A DNA stretch of 64,000 bases. Source: Phycisphaerales bacterium. Lineage in GTDB: Bacteria > Planctomycetota > Phycisphaerae > Phycisphaerales > SM1A02. Shown one piece after another: positions 33,936 through 42,264 of the stretch (position 1 is its first letter; each line of letters starts with the position of its first letter). The position numbers and the translations under genes were made by a program. The notes beneath the pieces were generated by a model, which was not told where the DNA came from, did no database searches, and saw only the letters and a list, made by a program, of their open reading frames with translations. Where the stretch lies: contig JASMLR010000009.1 in NCBI GenBank assembly GCA_030748575.1, positions 33,287 to 97,286 on the forward strand, in the 5' to 3' direction.

Positions 33936-34133
33936 CTAGCGTCGACGCGTGGCCTTCTTGCGAGTGGCCTTCTTGCGAGTGGCCTTCTTGCGGGTGGCCT
34001 TCTTGCGGGTGGCCTTCTTGCGGGTGGCCTTCCTGCGAGTGGCCTTCTTTCTCGTGGCCTTCTTTCGAGTGGCCTTCTTTCTCGTGGCCTTCTTTCGAGT
34101 GGCCTTCTTTCTCGTAGTGCGCTTCTTGGCCAT
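33936..34133 (-). CDS. Histone H1-tail-like KKATR-repeat protein
   Basis: A 65-residue, extremely basic protein. After MAKKRTTRKK it is a run of eleven pentapeptides of the form KKATR (one RKATR variant), ending RRR. This composition resembles the C-terminal tail of histone H1 and bacterial Hc1/HctB nucleoid proteins, so non-specific DNA binding or compaction is the natural guess. The start at 34133 was chosen because a perfect GGAGGT site lies 7 nt upstream; the frame continues upstream without support. A strong terminator follows. There is no globular domain. Confidence 0.85.
   Translation of the reverse strand: MAKKRTTRKKATRKKATRKKATRKKATRKKATRRKATRKKATRKKATRKKATRKKATRKKATRRR
33951..34115. 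repeat. 11 tandem 15-bp units inside the KKATR gene
   Basis: Eleven head-to-tail copies of GGCCTTCTTGCGAGT-like sequence, 15 bp each, starting at 33951. Units differ at a few positions: the six copies nearest the stop end CTTGCGAGT or CTTGCGGGT, those nearest the start alternate CTTTCGAGT and CTTTCTCGT. The repeat encodes ATRKK on the minus strand. Confidence 0.9.
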
Positions 34134-34364
34134 GTACATGACCTCCATGAAATCCGCTCGGGCCCGGCTCAAAGTCGGAAAAACCGGATGCACGTACACC
34201 CGGGCGGACCCGTCACAACACGTTCTACACGTATCGGACCCACAACTGAAGACTCTTTACACATTTTTTTGCATGACGCCGCCCGCAGCAGCGCACGTGC
34301 GGCGCGCACACAGACCGCGCACACCCCGTATATGCTCCAACGTCACCTTCAGAGTGGATGCAGC

Positions 34365-35609
34365 ATGATCGAGTTACACACGCTTGCAAACGGACTCCGC
34401 GTGGTCATGGAACCACGTGACACGGCTTCGTCGTTGTCGATGCAGTGTCTTGTGCCAGCAGGTTCGGCGCACGACGCTCCGGATACTGACGGCGTGTCAC
34501 CGCTGTTTCTTGAAATGGCCTTTCGCGGCGCAAACTCCATGAACACCAAGGAGTTGTCCGACGCGCTCGATCGCGCTGGCATGCAGCGAAGTGCGCACGT
34601 GGGGACTCGCTATCTCCGATACGCCGCCACCACAACGGCGGATCGACTGAGCGAGGCGGTCCCCCTGCTCCTCGGCACCGCGTTCACGCCCACGCTCCCA
34701 CCAAGCGAGTTCGAGCGTGCCAGACGCCTCTGTGAACAGTCACTTGCCTCCCTTCCCGACGATCCGCACGAAGAGACCGGCCTGCTCCTGCGAAAAATGC
34801 ACATCGATCGCCCCTACCACCGCAGTGGAATGGGCACCCTCAGTGGGCTGCAACAGAGTGCCATAGAGGACGTGCACCGCCGCAGAGAGATGTGTTGCGT
34901 CCCGGATGGAGCCATTGTGTCGGTGTGTGGCGGGATCGACCCCGTTGCCTGCCTGAATGCAGTGCAGAGGCAGGCCGACACCCTTCAGGGCACCCCGCCG
35001 ACGCCGGCGCCGCAGGAACTAGGCCCGAGAGGGCAGCACCTGCTGGTCCGCCCGACCGCCCAGGTTCACCTCGCGATGGCGTGGGATGCGGCCCACCTGG
35101 GCGGGCCGGAGGAGGATCTCGATCGACTCGCATGCGCGGCGCTTGGCGGTACAACCAGCGGCCGGCTCTTCACCGAAGTGCGGCAACGCCGATCACTGTG
35201 CTATGCAGTCTCCGCTCGATATGCAGCGAATTCGCTTCAGGGTTCGTGCATCCTCCGCGCTGGGACGACGCCTGAGAACGCAGCTGAGTTGTTGGAAGTC
35301 TGCCAGGCGGAGATCTGCCGAATGTCGGAGGATCTCTCGGTTGCTGAAGTGCAGCGGGCCCGCCGCACCATGATTGATGCGTTTGTTCTGCAGGGCGAGT
35401 CAACGCAGGCGATCGCATCCCGGCTCGCTTCTTCGGTCGCCAATCGTGGCGATTGCCCGACGATGGCCGAGCGCATCGCAGCGCTTGAAAAGATCAATCC
35501 GGAAGCGGTCATTGAGCACGCGCGGTCTTGGAACGCCATCACACCGACGATCGTGGCGGTCGGCCCCTCCGGCTGCCTGCCCTTCCCCGAGTGTGACCCG
35601 GTCTGCTGA
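34365..35609 (+). CDS. M16-family (insulinase-like) protein without zinc site
   Basis: A 414-residue protein with the duplicated M16 fold: an N-terminal half (IELHTLANGLRVV) and a C-terminal half with the GGTTSGRLFTEVRQRRSLCYAV motif typical of the second M16 domain. The inverted zinc motif HxxEH should lie at residues 46-50, but reads PLFLE, so His46, Glu49 and His50 are Pro, Leu and Glu. The protein is therefore unlikely to be a peptidase by itself; inactive M16 partners are known, as in mitochondrial processing peptidase alpha. No active partner is next to it. The start at 34365 is preceded by TATGCT at 34331-34336. Confidence 0.85.
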   Translation: MIELHTLANGLRVVMEPRDTASSLSMQCLVPAGSAHDAPDTDGVSPLFLEMAFRGANSMNTKELSDALDRAGMQRSAHVGTRYLRYAATTTADRLSEAVPLLLGTAFTPTLPPSEFERARRLCEQSLASLPDDPHEETGLLLRKMHIDRPYHRSGMGTLSGLQQSAIEDVHRRREMCCVPDGAIVSVCGGIDPVACLNAVQRQADTLQGTPPTPAPQELGPRGQHLLVRPTAQVHLAMAWDAAHLGGPEEDLDRLACAALGGTTSGRLFTEVRQRRSLCYAVSARYAANSLQGSCILRAGTTPENAAELLEVCQAEICRMSEDLSVAEVQRARRTMIDAFVLQGESTQAIASRLASSVANRGDCPTMAERIAALEKINPEAVIEHARSWNAITPTIVAVGPSGCLPFPECDPVC

Positions 35610-35618
35610 ACCCGCGAA

Positions 35619-35873
35619 TCAATCCACTGTTTCAAGCACGCTGAACTGATCGAGGTTGAGCACGATCAACTCACCGTCATCCGCACGCAGTTCCAGGCGA
35701 TCGAGCCACAGGCGATCACCTCGAGCGTGGGCAAACCACGACCCGGTGCGGGCCTGGCGAAAGCGGACAATCTCGCCCTCCACAGCCTCAGACCAGGTTT
35801 GGTCGCGAAGGGGCGTCTGCTGAACAACCCGAACGCGGGTTCCTACGGGAGGAATGACAACGTGCATGCTCAT
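35619..35873 (-). CDS. Conserved hypothetical protein
   Basis: An 84-residue soluble protein, beta-rich, resembling small planctomycete proteins (VIPPVGTRVRVVQQTP...GEIVRFRQ) that look like an SH3-like barrel. No name is known. The start was set at 35873; TACGAT on the minus strand (35888-35883) is 9 nt upstream. It lies 9 nt from the M16 gene end and 26 nt downstream of the lipoprotein gene on the same strand. Confidence 0.6.
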   Translation of the reverse strand: MSMHVVIPPVGTRVRVVQQTPLRDQTWSEAVEGEIVRFRQARTGSWFAHARGDRLWLDRLELRADDGELIVLNLDQFSVLETVD

Positions 35874-35899
35874 GGGAGGCGAATCGTACCCCGGAGCCA

Positions 35900-36457
35900 T
35901 CAATCCGGGCTGTCTGCCGGGGGGATCGCATCAGATTCAGCCGCGTCCACGGCTTCATCGGCGGGTTCAAGCACCTCAAGGCTCCGCTCCGCCGAAAGCG
36001 CCGCGGCAGCCGGCCTCACCAATGTCGCCGTGATTGCCGGCGAGCGAGGGACGTCCTCAGCGGCCAGACCCAACGGGACGCGGTACGTCCGCGTTGTTGG
36101 ATCAAAGGCGCGGAGGTTGTCCGCGGGATCTCGGAGGTCCCGCTGCCACGTCCGGCGTTCCATGATGGCGTCGCCGAATCGCCCGCGCTGGTGCAGTTCC
36201 ATCTTCAGGACGCCTTCAGCCCGGACTGGCAGTCCGTCCACATCAAGCACGGAGACCGCCACCTCGACCACGGCGGACCCATCGGGTCGGATGTGCACGT
36301 GCGACAATGGGTGTATCTCCATCGTCCGGGGTTGATACCGGCTCGTGCCGGGCGTCGGGCCCGCGGGACGGCTGCTCGACGAGCACGCCACCGACCCGCT
36401 CAGGACCGCCGCGGCCATGACCGCCGGGGCCACCGTGGTCCTCAGTCGGGCGTTCAT
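35900..36457 (-). CDS. Predicted lipoprotein
   Basis: A 185-residue protein with a signal and lipobox (SGSVAC, Cys near 23). The mature part is beta-rich: YQPRTMEIHPLSHVHIRPDGSAVVEVAVSVLD followed by LPVRAEGVLKMELHQR. No known domain is recognised. The start at 36457 is tentative, as upstream sequence in the same frame has several other ATGs. It is 85 nt downstream of the FlgM-like gene on the same strand. Confidence 0.6.
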   Translation of the reverse strand: MNARLRTTVAPAVMAAAVLSGSVACSSSSRPAGPTPGTSRYQPRTMEIHPLSHVHIRPDGSAVVEVAVSVLDVDGLPVRAEGVLKMELHQRGRFGDAIMERRTWQRDLRDPADNLRAFDPTTRTYRVPLGLAAEDVPRSPAITATLVRPAAAALSAERSLEVLEPADEAVDAAESDAIPPADSPD

Positions 36458-36542
36458 CCAGGTCAACAGGCTGGACTTCGCGGGGGTCTTTGCGGGGGCG
36501 GGACCGAACGACGGGCCACGGTCCAGACGGCGAATCACGCGC

Positions 36543-36815
36543 TTATGCCTCCAGATCGCGGAGCATGCCTTCGACGGCCGCGTCCAGACGCTCGCTGGTG
36601 AGATAGGTTCCCGCATCGATGGCAGCCTTGATATCACGAATACGCGTCCATCGAACGGACTCGCCGCGGCGGCCGTCCGTGTCGGCAGGTGCGCGGCGGC
36701 TGGGTGGAGGCCCCAGTTCACCGCACTGGCTCAACCGCCCGCCTGGCTCGGAGGGCCGAGACTGCGGGCGATCTGAGCGATGATATGAGGGGCCCACCAA
36801 GGCGATATCCGACAT
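36543..36815 (-). CDS. FlgM-like anti-sigma factor
   Basis: A 90-residue protein. The last 37 residues (RIRDIKAAIDAGTYLTSERLDAAVEGMLRDL) match the C-terminal helix pair of FlgM that binds sigma-28: I-x-x-I-K-x-A-I-x-x-G-x-Y followed by V/A-x-x-x-x-x-L. The N-terminal half is disordered and Arg/Ser/Pro-rich, as in FlgM. GAGGAG lies about 9 nt upstream of the ATG at 36815. It would bind the FliA-like sigma factor at 31185-32066, though without flagellar genes nearby. Confidence 0.7.
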   Translation of the reverse strand: MSDIALVGPSYHRSDRPQSRPSEPGGRLSQCGELGPPPSRRAPADTDGRRGESVRWTRIRDIKAAIDAGTYLTSERLDAAVEGMLRDLEA

Positions 36816-36983
36816 CACAACACACTCCTCGGCGAACGGTCGCACCGCTCGCCGCATTCCCAACGAACACCTACACTGCCTCGCGATTCTTCCCTGAATC
36901 CCGCGGCCGACCAAAGGCACCGAGGCCGACCAGTACCCTGTTCATCGGCCCGCTCCCGCGGAGGCCTTGAACTTTGCAAAAAC

Positions 36984-37994
36984 ATGCTCAACCTCGCACC
37001 TGACAACATGTTCCGATCAACCCGGACCTTCACGCGCAGGGGGATCTGGCGTGGGCTCGTCCGCCACGGGCATCGCGTGGTCATCGTGCTGGCTGCAGCC
37101 GTGCTTCAGGCCTGCCAGGCCCCACCGCCGGCCAGGCCTGAGCCTCCCCCGCCCCAACTGCCAGCGTCACACATCGCGGACTTCGAGCCGGCGGAAGACG
37201 CCCAGCCCAGCGATGGATGGCAGGATCTGGAGCATCTGCTTGGCTCGGGAAGCGAGCCACCCCCCGCGGAGCCCAGCCGCGCGGCATCGCAGCCGGTGGC
37301 CCCCCAGTCCTTCCACACCCTGGTGCTCCAGACGTTCCCCGGCGACCGCGGCGAGACCGCCCGGCAGTGGCACGCTCAGCTGACCCAGATCGTCCCGCCC
37401 CTTCAGGAGCACACCGCCGTGCATGTCGACGGCAAGGGCTCGATGGTCGTGTTCGGCCACTATGAGGGCTGGGACGACCCTCAGGCGGCCATTGACATGC
37501 GAACGCTGCAGAACCTCAGGGTCAATGACAAGCGAATCTTCGGCGCGATCATGCGGACCGATGTGCGGCCCCGGCGGGCCGATTCCGCGCTTCATCCGCA
37601 TGAACTTGTGGCCTTACGCAGACGCCACCCAGACGTGCGAACCATCTACACGCTGGAGATTGAGGTCTGGGGTGGCTTCAAGTCAGGGGAAATGACTTCC
37701 GCCGATCGACGGGGGCACGCCGAGCGACGCGTTGCCGAACTGCGGGAGGGAGGCGTGCCGGCGTTCTTCCACCACGATCCGGTCACCGATCTCAGCACCG
37801 TCACGGTGGGGGCGTTCGGTGAAGACGCCCTGGACCCGTCCTCGGGCCTGATGAGCCTCGACGTCGAGCAGTGGCAGCACCGCTTTCCGAACCGTCTGAT
37901 CAACGGGGAGGAACTGCGAATGCCGGTTCAGGGACAACCTGAGTTGGGTACGGTGACGCAGCGTTCACGGCTGGTGCTCGTTCCGGACGAGTGA
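36984..37994 (+). CDS. Predicted lipoprotein of unknown function
   Basis: A 336-residue protein with a basic N-terminus, hydrophobic stretch VVIVLAAAVLQAC (lipobox cysteine near 44) and Pro-rich start of the mature part. The rest (about 110-330) has an alternating alpha/beta pattern, with SFHTLVLQTFPGD early and a repeated-looking segment; no family is recognised. An ATG at 37008 is an alternative start. It is divergently read from the FlgM-like gene and converges on the short ALDH gene. Confidence 0.6.
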   Translation: MLNLAPDNMFRSTRTFTRRGIWRGLVRHGHRVVIVLAAAVLQACQAPPPARPEPPPPQLPASHIADFEPAEDAQPSDGWQDLEHLLGSGSEPPPAEPSRAASQPVAPQSFHTLVLQTFPGDRGETARQWHAQLTQIVPPLQEHTAVHVDGKGSMVVFGHYEGWDDPQAAIDMRTLQNLRVNDKRIFGAIMRTDVRPRRADSALHPHELVALRRRHPDVRTIYTLEIEVWGGFKSGEMTSADRRGHAERRVAELREGGVPAFFHHDPVTDLSTVTVGAFGEDALDPSSGLMSLDVEQWQHRFPNRLINGEELRMPVQGQPELGTVTQRSRLVLVPDE

Positions 37995-38002
37995 GCCCCT
38001 GG

Positions 38003-38872
38003 TCAGACGCCGGACGGATGCCACAACGTCTTGAACTCGACGAACTGCTCCAAGAACCAGGGTGAGCAGGTTTCGCCATCGTCTTCCCAGTCCGTGCCGG
38101 TCCAGGGAATGGTGTGGACGCGGCGAATGCCATCAGACGCCGCAAGGCGAAGCGTGGTCCTGGCAGCCTTGCCCAATCCGCTGGACACCATGACCGCCAC
38201 CTCCCGGTGCCCGCCCAGTGGCTCCAGCAGTGGCTCGATATCCCCCGTCAGGCAATTCACGGCCCCCTTGGGCACGTCGGACACCGCAAGCACCTCGCCG
38301 AGGAGTACGCCGGTCATCGCCGCCGCCCGCGGCACCACGGCCACGACGGCGTTGCCGGTCGCCATGGCCGCCCCGACGAGCGTGATCATGCCGAGCAATG
38401 CCGGCGAAGCGGGGCAGAACGTGACGACCACGCCGCACGCCTGAGGAATCGTGAAGTTGTGATACGGGCCAGCCACGGCGTTCTGGCAGCCGATGATCTG
38501 ATGGATCTTGTCGCACCAGCCCGCCAGCATGACGAGTCGATCGACGCTCCGCTCAACCTCCCGCCGCGCGGCCGCCAGGCCTTCCCCTCCGTCACACAGT
38601 GAAGCCGTGAACTCGTCCGCCCGGCTCTCCAGCATCTCCGCCGCCCGATACAGCACCTGACCACGCAGGGTCGCGGTGGCATCTCGCCACGCAGGGAGCC
38701 CTGCGCGCGCCGCCTCGACCGCCTCCCGCGCGTCCTTGCGGCTCGCCAGAGCGCAGCGAGCCACGGTTTCTCCCTTTCCGTTCTCCACGACAAAGGTCGC
38801 CCCGGACTCAGACCGCGGCCAGTCGCCGCCGATCCAGAGTTTGCCGGTCTTCACGACTTCCAGCCGACTCAT
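38003..38872 (-). CDS. Aldehyde dehydrogenase family protein, short (NAD-binding half)
   Basis: A 289-residue protein covering only the N-terminal NAD(P)-binding part of an ALDH (roughly the first 270 residues of a normal enzyme) and then ending in a WFLEQFVEFKTLWHPSG tail. It lacks the C-terminal domain with the catalytic cysteine and the ELGGKS segment. It has the ALDH ladder of hydrophobic strands (GVVVTFCPASPALLGMITLVGAAMATGN). GAGAGGAG is about 8 nt upstream of the ATG at 38872. It follows the full-length ALDH and deoC in one operon. It may act with that enzyme as a heteromer; the pairing has been seen in other deoC operons. Confidence 0.75.
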   Translation of the reverse strand: MSRLEVVKTGKLWIGGDWPRSESGATFVVENGKGETVARCALASRKDAREAVEAARAGLPAWRDATATLRGQVLYRAAEMLESRADEFTASLCDGGEGLAAARREVERSVDRLVMLAGWCDKIHQIIGCQNAVAGPYHNFTIPQACGVVVTFCPASPALLGMITLVGAAMATGNAVVAVVPRAAAMTGVLLGEVLAVSDVPKGAVNCLTGDIEPLLEPLGGHREVAVMVSSGLGKAARTTLRLAASDGIRRVHTIPWTGTDWEDDGETCSPWFLEQFVEFKTLWHPSGV

Positions 38873-38893
38873 GTCGCGTCTCCTCTCATCCAC

Positions 38894-40363
38894 CTATCGC
38901 ACATAGCCGCGGAGCCCATGGAGGCCGCCTTCCCGCCCAAACCCAGACTCCTTGACGCCGCCAAATGGCGACCCGGCATCAAACTGGTTGTAGGTGTTGC
39001 ACCACACAACGCCCGCTTCCATTCGGCGGGCAATCTCGAAGATCTTCGACCCCTTGTCAGTCCAGACGCCTGCGGCGAGCCCGTACGGGGTTGTGTTGGC
39101 CCGCCTGATGGCCTCCTCGGGGGTGCGGAAGGTCATCACGGCCAGAACCGGCCCGAAGATCTCCTCCCGGGCCACGATGTGCGAGGGCTGCACACCCGTG
39201 AAGAAGCACGGCGGGAACCAATGTCCCTTCTCGGGAAGCGAGTCTGTCTGCGCATCGTGCAGAATGGCCCCTTCCTCCTGGCCTGCGGCCACGAGCGAGC
39301 GAATGCGATCCAACTGCTCGCGGCTGTTGATGGCCCCGACGTCTGTGTTCTTGTCGAGTGGATCGCCCACCCGAAGCTGCGCCATGCGGTCTCGCAGGGC
39401 CGCGACGAAGGGCTCCAGAATGGACTCCTCCACAAGCAGCCGGGATCCGGCGCAGCACACGTGTCCCTGATTGAACCAGATGCCACCGACCACGCCCTCA
39501 ACGGCCTGATCAATGGCCGCGTCGGCGAACACGATGTTGGCGCTCTTGCCACCCAACTCCAGCGTCAGGGGGATCTCGCGGGGTGCCAGCTCCTGCATGA
39601 TCAGGCGGCCCACTTCGGTCGATCCCGTGAAGGCAACCTTCCGAACGGCCTGATGCGACGCGACGAGTCGGCCCGTGTCTCCGGCCCCGGTCACAATGTT
39701 GACGACGCCGGGCGGAAGATCAATCTCCTGCAGGAGCCGCGCCAGATGCAGGGCCGAAAGTGAGGTCGTCTCCGCAGGCTTGAGCACAACCGTGTTTCCG
39801 CACGCCAGCGCCGGCGCAAGCTTCCACGCGGCCATGAGCAGCGGGAAGTTCCACGGAATGATCTGGCCGCAGACGCCTCGGGGCCGCACGTTGCGGCCTG
39901 CAAACGCCCACTGCAGTTTGTCTGCCCAGCCACCGTGATAGAAAAAGTGCTGGGCCGCCAGCGGAAGATCGACGTCACGGGACTCCTTGATGGGTTTGCC
40001 GCCGTCCATGGTTTCCAGAACAGCCAGTTCTCGGGCGCACTCTTGAATGCGCCTGGCCAGTCGAAAGAGGTACTTCCCCCGCTCACGCCCCTTCAGCCTC
40101 GCCCACTTCGGTCCCGCCGCCCGCGCGGCCGCCATGGCCGCATCGACGTCCGCCTCCCCGGCTTCGGAGATGCGCGCGAGCCGCTCACCGGTCGCCGGGT
40201 TGGTGGTGGCGAAGGTCTTGCCCGACTGGGGCTCCTTGAACTCGCCGTCGATGAAGAGGCCGTACTCGGAGGCGATGTCGGGCCGCGTTCGCTCCGGCGC
40301 GGGGCTGTAGTCCCAATCGGACCCGGTCAGGGCCTCCACAGTTCGGGATTCAGCTGATGTCAT
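38894..40363 (-). CDS. Aldehyde dehydrogenase
   Basis: A 489-residue NAD(P)-dependent ALDH with every expected motif: PWNFPLLMAAWK, FTGSTEVGR (glycine-rich loop), LELGGKSANIVF, and catalytic Cys in GHVCCAGSRL. It oxidises an aldehyde to the acid. In the deoC context the likely substrate is acetaldehyde from deoxyribose-5-phosphate cleavage. The start overlaps the deoC stop by one base (TGATG), so they are translationally coupled. The substrate is an inference from the neighbours. Confidence 0.9.
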   Translation of the reverse strand: MTSAESRTVEALTGSDWDYSPAPERTRPDIASEYGLFIDGEFKEPQSGKTFATTNPATGERLARISEAGEADVDAAMAAARAAGPKWARLKGRERGKYLFRLARRIQECARELAVLETMDGGKPIKESRDVDLPLAAQHFFYHGGWADKLQWAFAGRNVRPRGVCGQIIPWNFPLLMAAWKLAPALACGNTVVLKPAETTSLSALHLARLLQEIDLPPGVVNIVTGAGDTGRLVASHQAVRKVAFTGSTEVGRLIMQELAPREIPLTLELGGKSANIVFADAAIDQAVEGVVGGIWFNQGHVCCAGSRLLVEESILEPFVAALRDRMAQLRVGDPLDKNTDVGAINSREQLDRIRSLVAAGQEEGAILHDAQTDSLPEKGHWFPPCFFTGVQPSHIVAREEIFGPVLAVMTFRTPEEAIRRANTTPYGLAAGVWTDKGSKIFEIARRMEAGVVWCNTYNQFDAGSPFGGVKESGFGREGGLHGLRGYVR

Positions 40364-41274
40364 CAGGTCACCGCCACATCGTGCATCGCCGCGTAGTGCC
40401 CGCGGCTGGTCCAGAGAAGTTGCCTGGCAAGATCGTCCAGCAGACTTGAAGCGCCAATTCGGAACAGTTGGGGGCAGAGCCAGTCCGGGCCGACGGTCTC
40501 CCGAACCATCACAAGCAGGTGCAAGGCGGCCTTCGATTTGCGAATGCCGCCCGCCGGCTTGACGCCAATTCGCACGCCTGTTGCGCGGAAGTGATCCCGA
40601 ACCGCCTCCAGCAGGAGCAACACCGATGGCATGGTCGCAGCCGGCGAGACCTTTCCGGTTGAAGTCTTGACGAAGACCGCGCCATCAGGCACATCCGCCC
40701 CTTGAGTTGCGGCCTCGATGACCAGATCGGCGCACCGCCGAATGTTGTCGGGCGTTCCCAACTCCCCGGTCTCCAGGATGACCTTCAGGTGCGCGTCGCC
40801 GCAGACGTCTTTGACCGCTCGCACTTCAGCAGCGACTTCGTCGAATCGCCCGGCCAGAAATGCCCCGCGGCTGATCACCATGTCAATCTCGTCAGCACCG
40901 GCTGCCAACGCTGCTTCGGTCTCGGCCAACCGCGTGTCAATGGGAACCTGCCCGCTTGGGAAACTGGTCGCGACGGAGGCCGTCTTGACGTCGGTCCCCA
41001 GCAGCGCCTCTCGCACCACCGGCACCAACCGCGGGTAGACGCATACGGCGGCGACCGACGGAACAGGTGGGTCGATCGGCTGCGGGATGGGCTGAATCGC
41101 CTTGCGGCAGAGCGCGCGAGCCAACTCTGGCGAATCGGCGCCCTCGAGGGTTGTCAGATCAAGCATGGAGACGGCCAGTCGGAGGCCCGCCCGCTTGGAG
41201 TCGGCCTTGATTGATCGCCTCGTGAACGAGGCCGCTCGACGAGCGAGCATGACAGCATCGACCGGTCGGTGCAT
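40363..41274 (-). CDS. deoC: Deoxyribose-phosphate aldolase
   Basis: Cleaves 2-deoxyribose-5-phosphate into glyceraldehyde-3-phosphate and acetaldehyde. The 303-residue DeoC shows the catalytic Lys in VFVKTSTGK and the second Lys in GVKPAGGIR, with DEIDMVI as the proton relay. At about 300 residues it is longer than E. coli DeoC (259). ATG 41274 was chosen because TACCCT (minus, 41286-41281) ends 6 nt before it. A GTG three bases earlier is also possible. It starts a three-gene operon with two ALDHs. Confidence 0.9.
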   Translation of the reverse strand: MHRPVDAVMLARRAASFTRRSIKADSKRAGLRLAVSMLDLTTLEGADSPELARALCRKAIQPIPQPIDPPVPSVAAVCVYPRLVPVVREALLGTDVKTASVATSFPSGQVPIDTRLAETEAALAAGADEIDMVISRGAFLAGRFDEVAAEVRAVKDVCGDAHLKVILETGELGTPDNIRRCADLVIEAATQGADVPDGAVFVKTSTGKVSPAATMPSVLLLLEAVRDHFRATGVRIGVKPAGGIRKSKAALHLLVMVRETVGPDWLCPQLFRIGASSLLDDLARQLLWTSRGHYAAMHDVAVT

Positions 41275-41280
41275 CACCGG

Positions 41281-41286
41281 AGGGTA
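41281..41286 (-). promoter_or_regulatory. Candidate -10 element (TACCCT), leaderless deoC start
   Basis: TACCCT on the minus strand lies 6 nt before ATG 41274, with no Shine-Dalgarno. Confidence 0.4.
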
Positions 41287-41320
41287 TCAGCAGACGCGCC
41301 AGCCGGAGTCCGGAGCGGCG

Positions 41321-41662
41321 TCAGGGCGTCGGTGTGCCTCGCCCGTGGCCGCGAGCCCGCTCGAAAAGCACTTCGATCCGTCCGCCGTCGAGCAGTTCGA
41401 TGTGGGGCGTGGACACGAGATCCGACAACGTGTACACAAGCATCATGCCTCGGTGGTGATCCATCAGGTAGACCACCTCACCGTCCACCGCAACGCGCTG
41501 ATCCCAGGCGCCTGCGGTCAGTAGCGTGAACCCTCCGCGGCTCGCCGACATGCCGGCGTGCGCTTCGGGGTGCATCATGGTCCCGGGCCGGCTCATCCAG
41601 ACGAGGGCCACAGCAATCGCGGCGGCCCAGGCAAGCACGGTCGTGGCGCTTCCGCGATGCAT
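41321..41662 (-). CDS. Small membrane-anchored protein
   Basis: A 113-residue protein with an N-terminal hydrophobic anchor (about 8-24) and a periplasmic beta-rich domain that contains the recurrent stretch DGEVVYLMDHHRGMMLVYTL. No family is recognised. It starts 1 nt after the stop of the next gene upstream, so the three genes from 42238 down to 41321 are one operon. A planctomycete-restricted family is likely. Confidence 0.55.
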   Translation of the reverse strand: MHRGSATTVLAWAAAIAVALVWMSRPGTMMHPEAHAGMSASRGGFTLLTAGAWDQRVAVDGEVVYLMDHHRGMMLVYTLSDLVSTPHIELLDGGRIEVLFERARGHGRGTPTP

Positions 41663-41663
41663 C

Positions 41664-42008
41664 TCAGCGGCCCCTTCGAGCCGTTTCAACGTCCGCGGCC
41701 ACGCTGCGTCGCCCAAGCGGCGCCATCCTGCGGGCCTCGCGATCCCAGGCCACGGCGATCAACTCCTCGGTGCGGGTGTCCAGCAGCCACACGATGTCCT
41801 CGGCGCCCCGGCCGGAACTGGCCGTCACGGCGACGTACTCACTCCGCTCGTCCAGCACGCCAACGGCGGTGCGTGGACTCGTCGCAAGCATGCCCAGCAT
41901 GATGGCCGCCACAATCCCCAGCGGAACCGCTGGTCCCCTCATCCAGCGACTGCGAGGCGCGGGATGCATGTGATGCGTCGCGACGCGGGTGCCGGTCCCG
42001 GCTCCCAT
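41664..42008 (-). CDS. Small membrane-anchored protein
   Basis: A 114-residue protein with a membrane anchor at about 29-44 and a periplasmic part that ends in an Arg-rich tail. Its mature domain (EYVAVTASSGRGAEDIVWLLDTRTEELIAVAWD) looks like one beta-propeller blade and recalls that of the next gene, suggesting the two are related. Its start overlaps the previous stop by 1 nt. No function is known. Confidence 0.55.
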   Translation of the reverse strand: MGAGTGTRVATHHMHPAPRSRWMRGPAVPLGIVAAIMLGMLATSPRTAVGVLDERSEYVAVTASSGRGAEDIVWLLDTRTEELIAVAWDREARRMAPLGRRSVAADVETARRGR

Positions 42009-42238
42009 CAGTCCTGATGACCGCGTTTGGAGGGCATGAGACTGACACCAAGCACGGCAATGACCATCAGCACCGCCACGGCCATGCCGATCAGGGGCGT
42101 GGAGCCGCCACCCGGGACACCGGGCTCCACGTATATGTCTTCTGTGACACGGGTGAGCAGGTCCGGCTCATCGGCCAATGCCGCGGCGGCCGTGACCGCC
42201 AATACCGTCATTCCTGCCAACCAGTCGATGCGTCGCAT
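42008..42238 (-). CDS. Small exported membrane protein
   Basis: A 76-residue protein with a signal-like N-terminus (7-22) and a C-terminal helix (about 48-67), ending in a basic tail. Between them lies a short acidic stretch. TATCCT on the minus strand is 6 nt before the ATG, so this gene may be transcribed from its own leaderless start as well as from metF. Confidence 0.55.
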   Translation of the reverse strand: MRRIDWLAGMTVLAVTAAAALADEPDLLTRVTEDIYVEPGVPGGGSTPLIGMAVAVLMVIAVLGVSLMPSKRGHQD

Positions 42239-42244
42239 CCCGGG

Positions 42245-42250
42245 AGGATA
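42245..42250 (-). promoter_or_regulatory. Candidate -10 element (TATCCT), leaderless start
   Basis: TATCCT (minus) ends 6 nt before ATG 42238, just after the metF stop codon region. No Shine-Dalgarno is seen. Confidence 0.4.
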
Positions 42251-42264
42251 CCACGCCCGCCCGA

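Noticed and set aside
34254..34272. T-rich run upstream of the M16 gene as a terminator
   Set aside because: No preceding stem on either strand; it may simply be an AT-rich upstream promoter element.
33949..34368. Plus-strand open frame with VAFLRV repeats
   Set aside because: It is the complement of the KKATR tandem repeat; the minus frame has the ribosome site and terminator.
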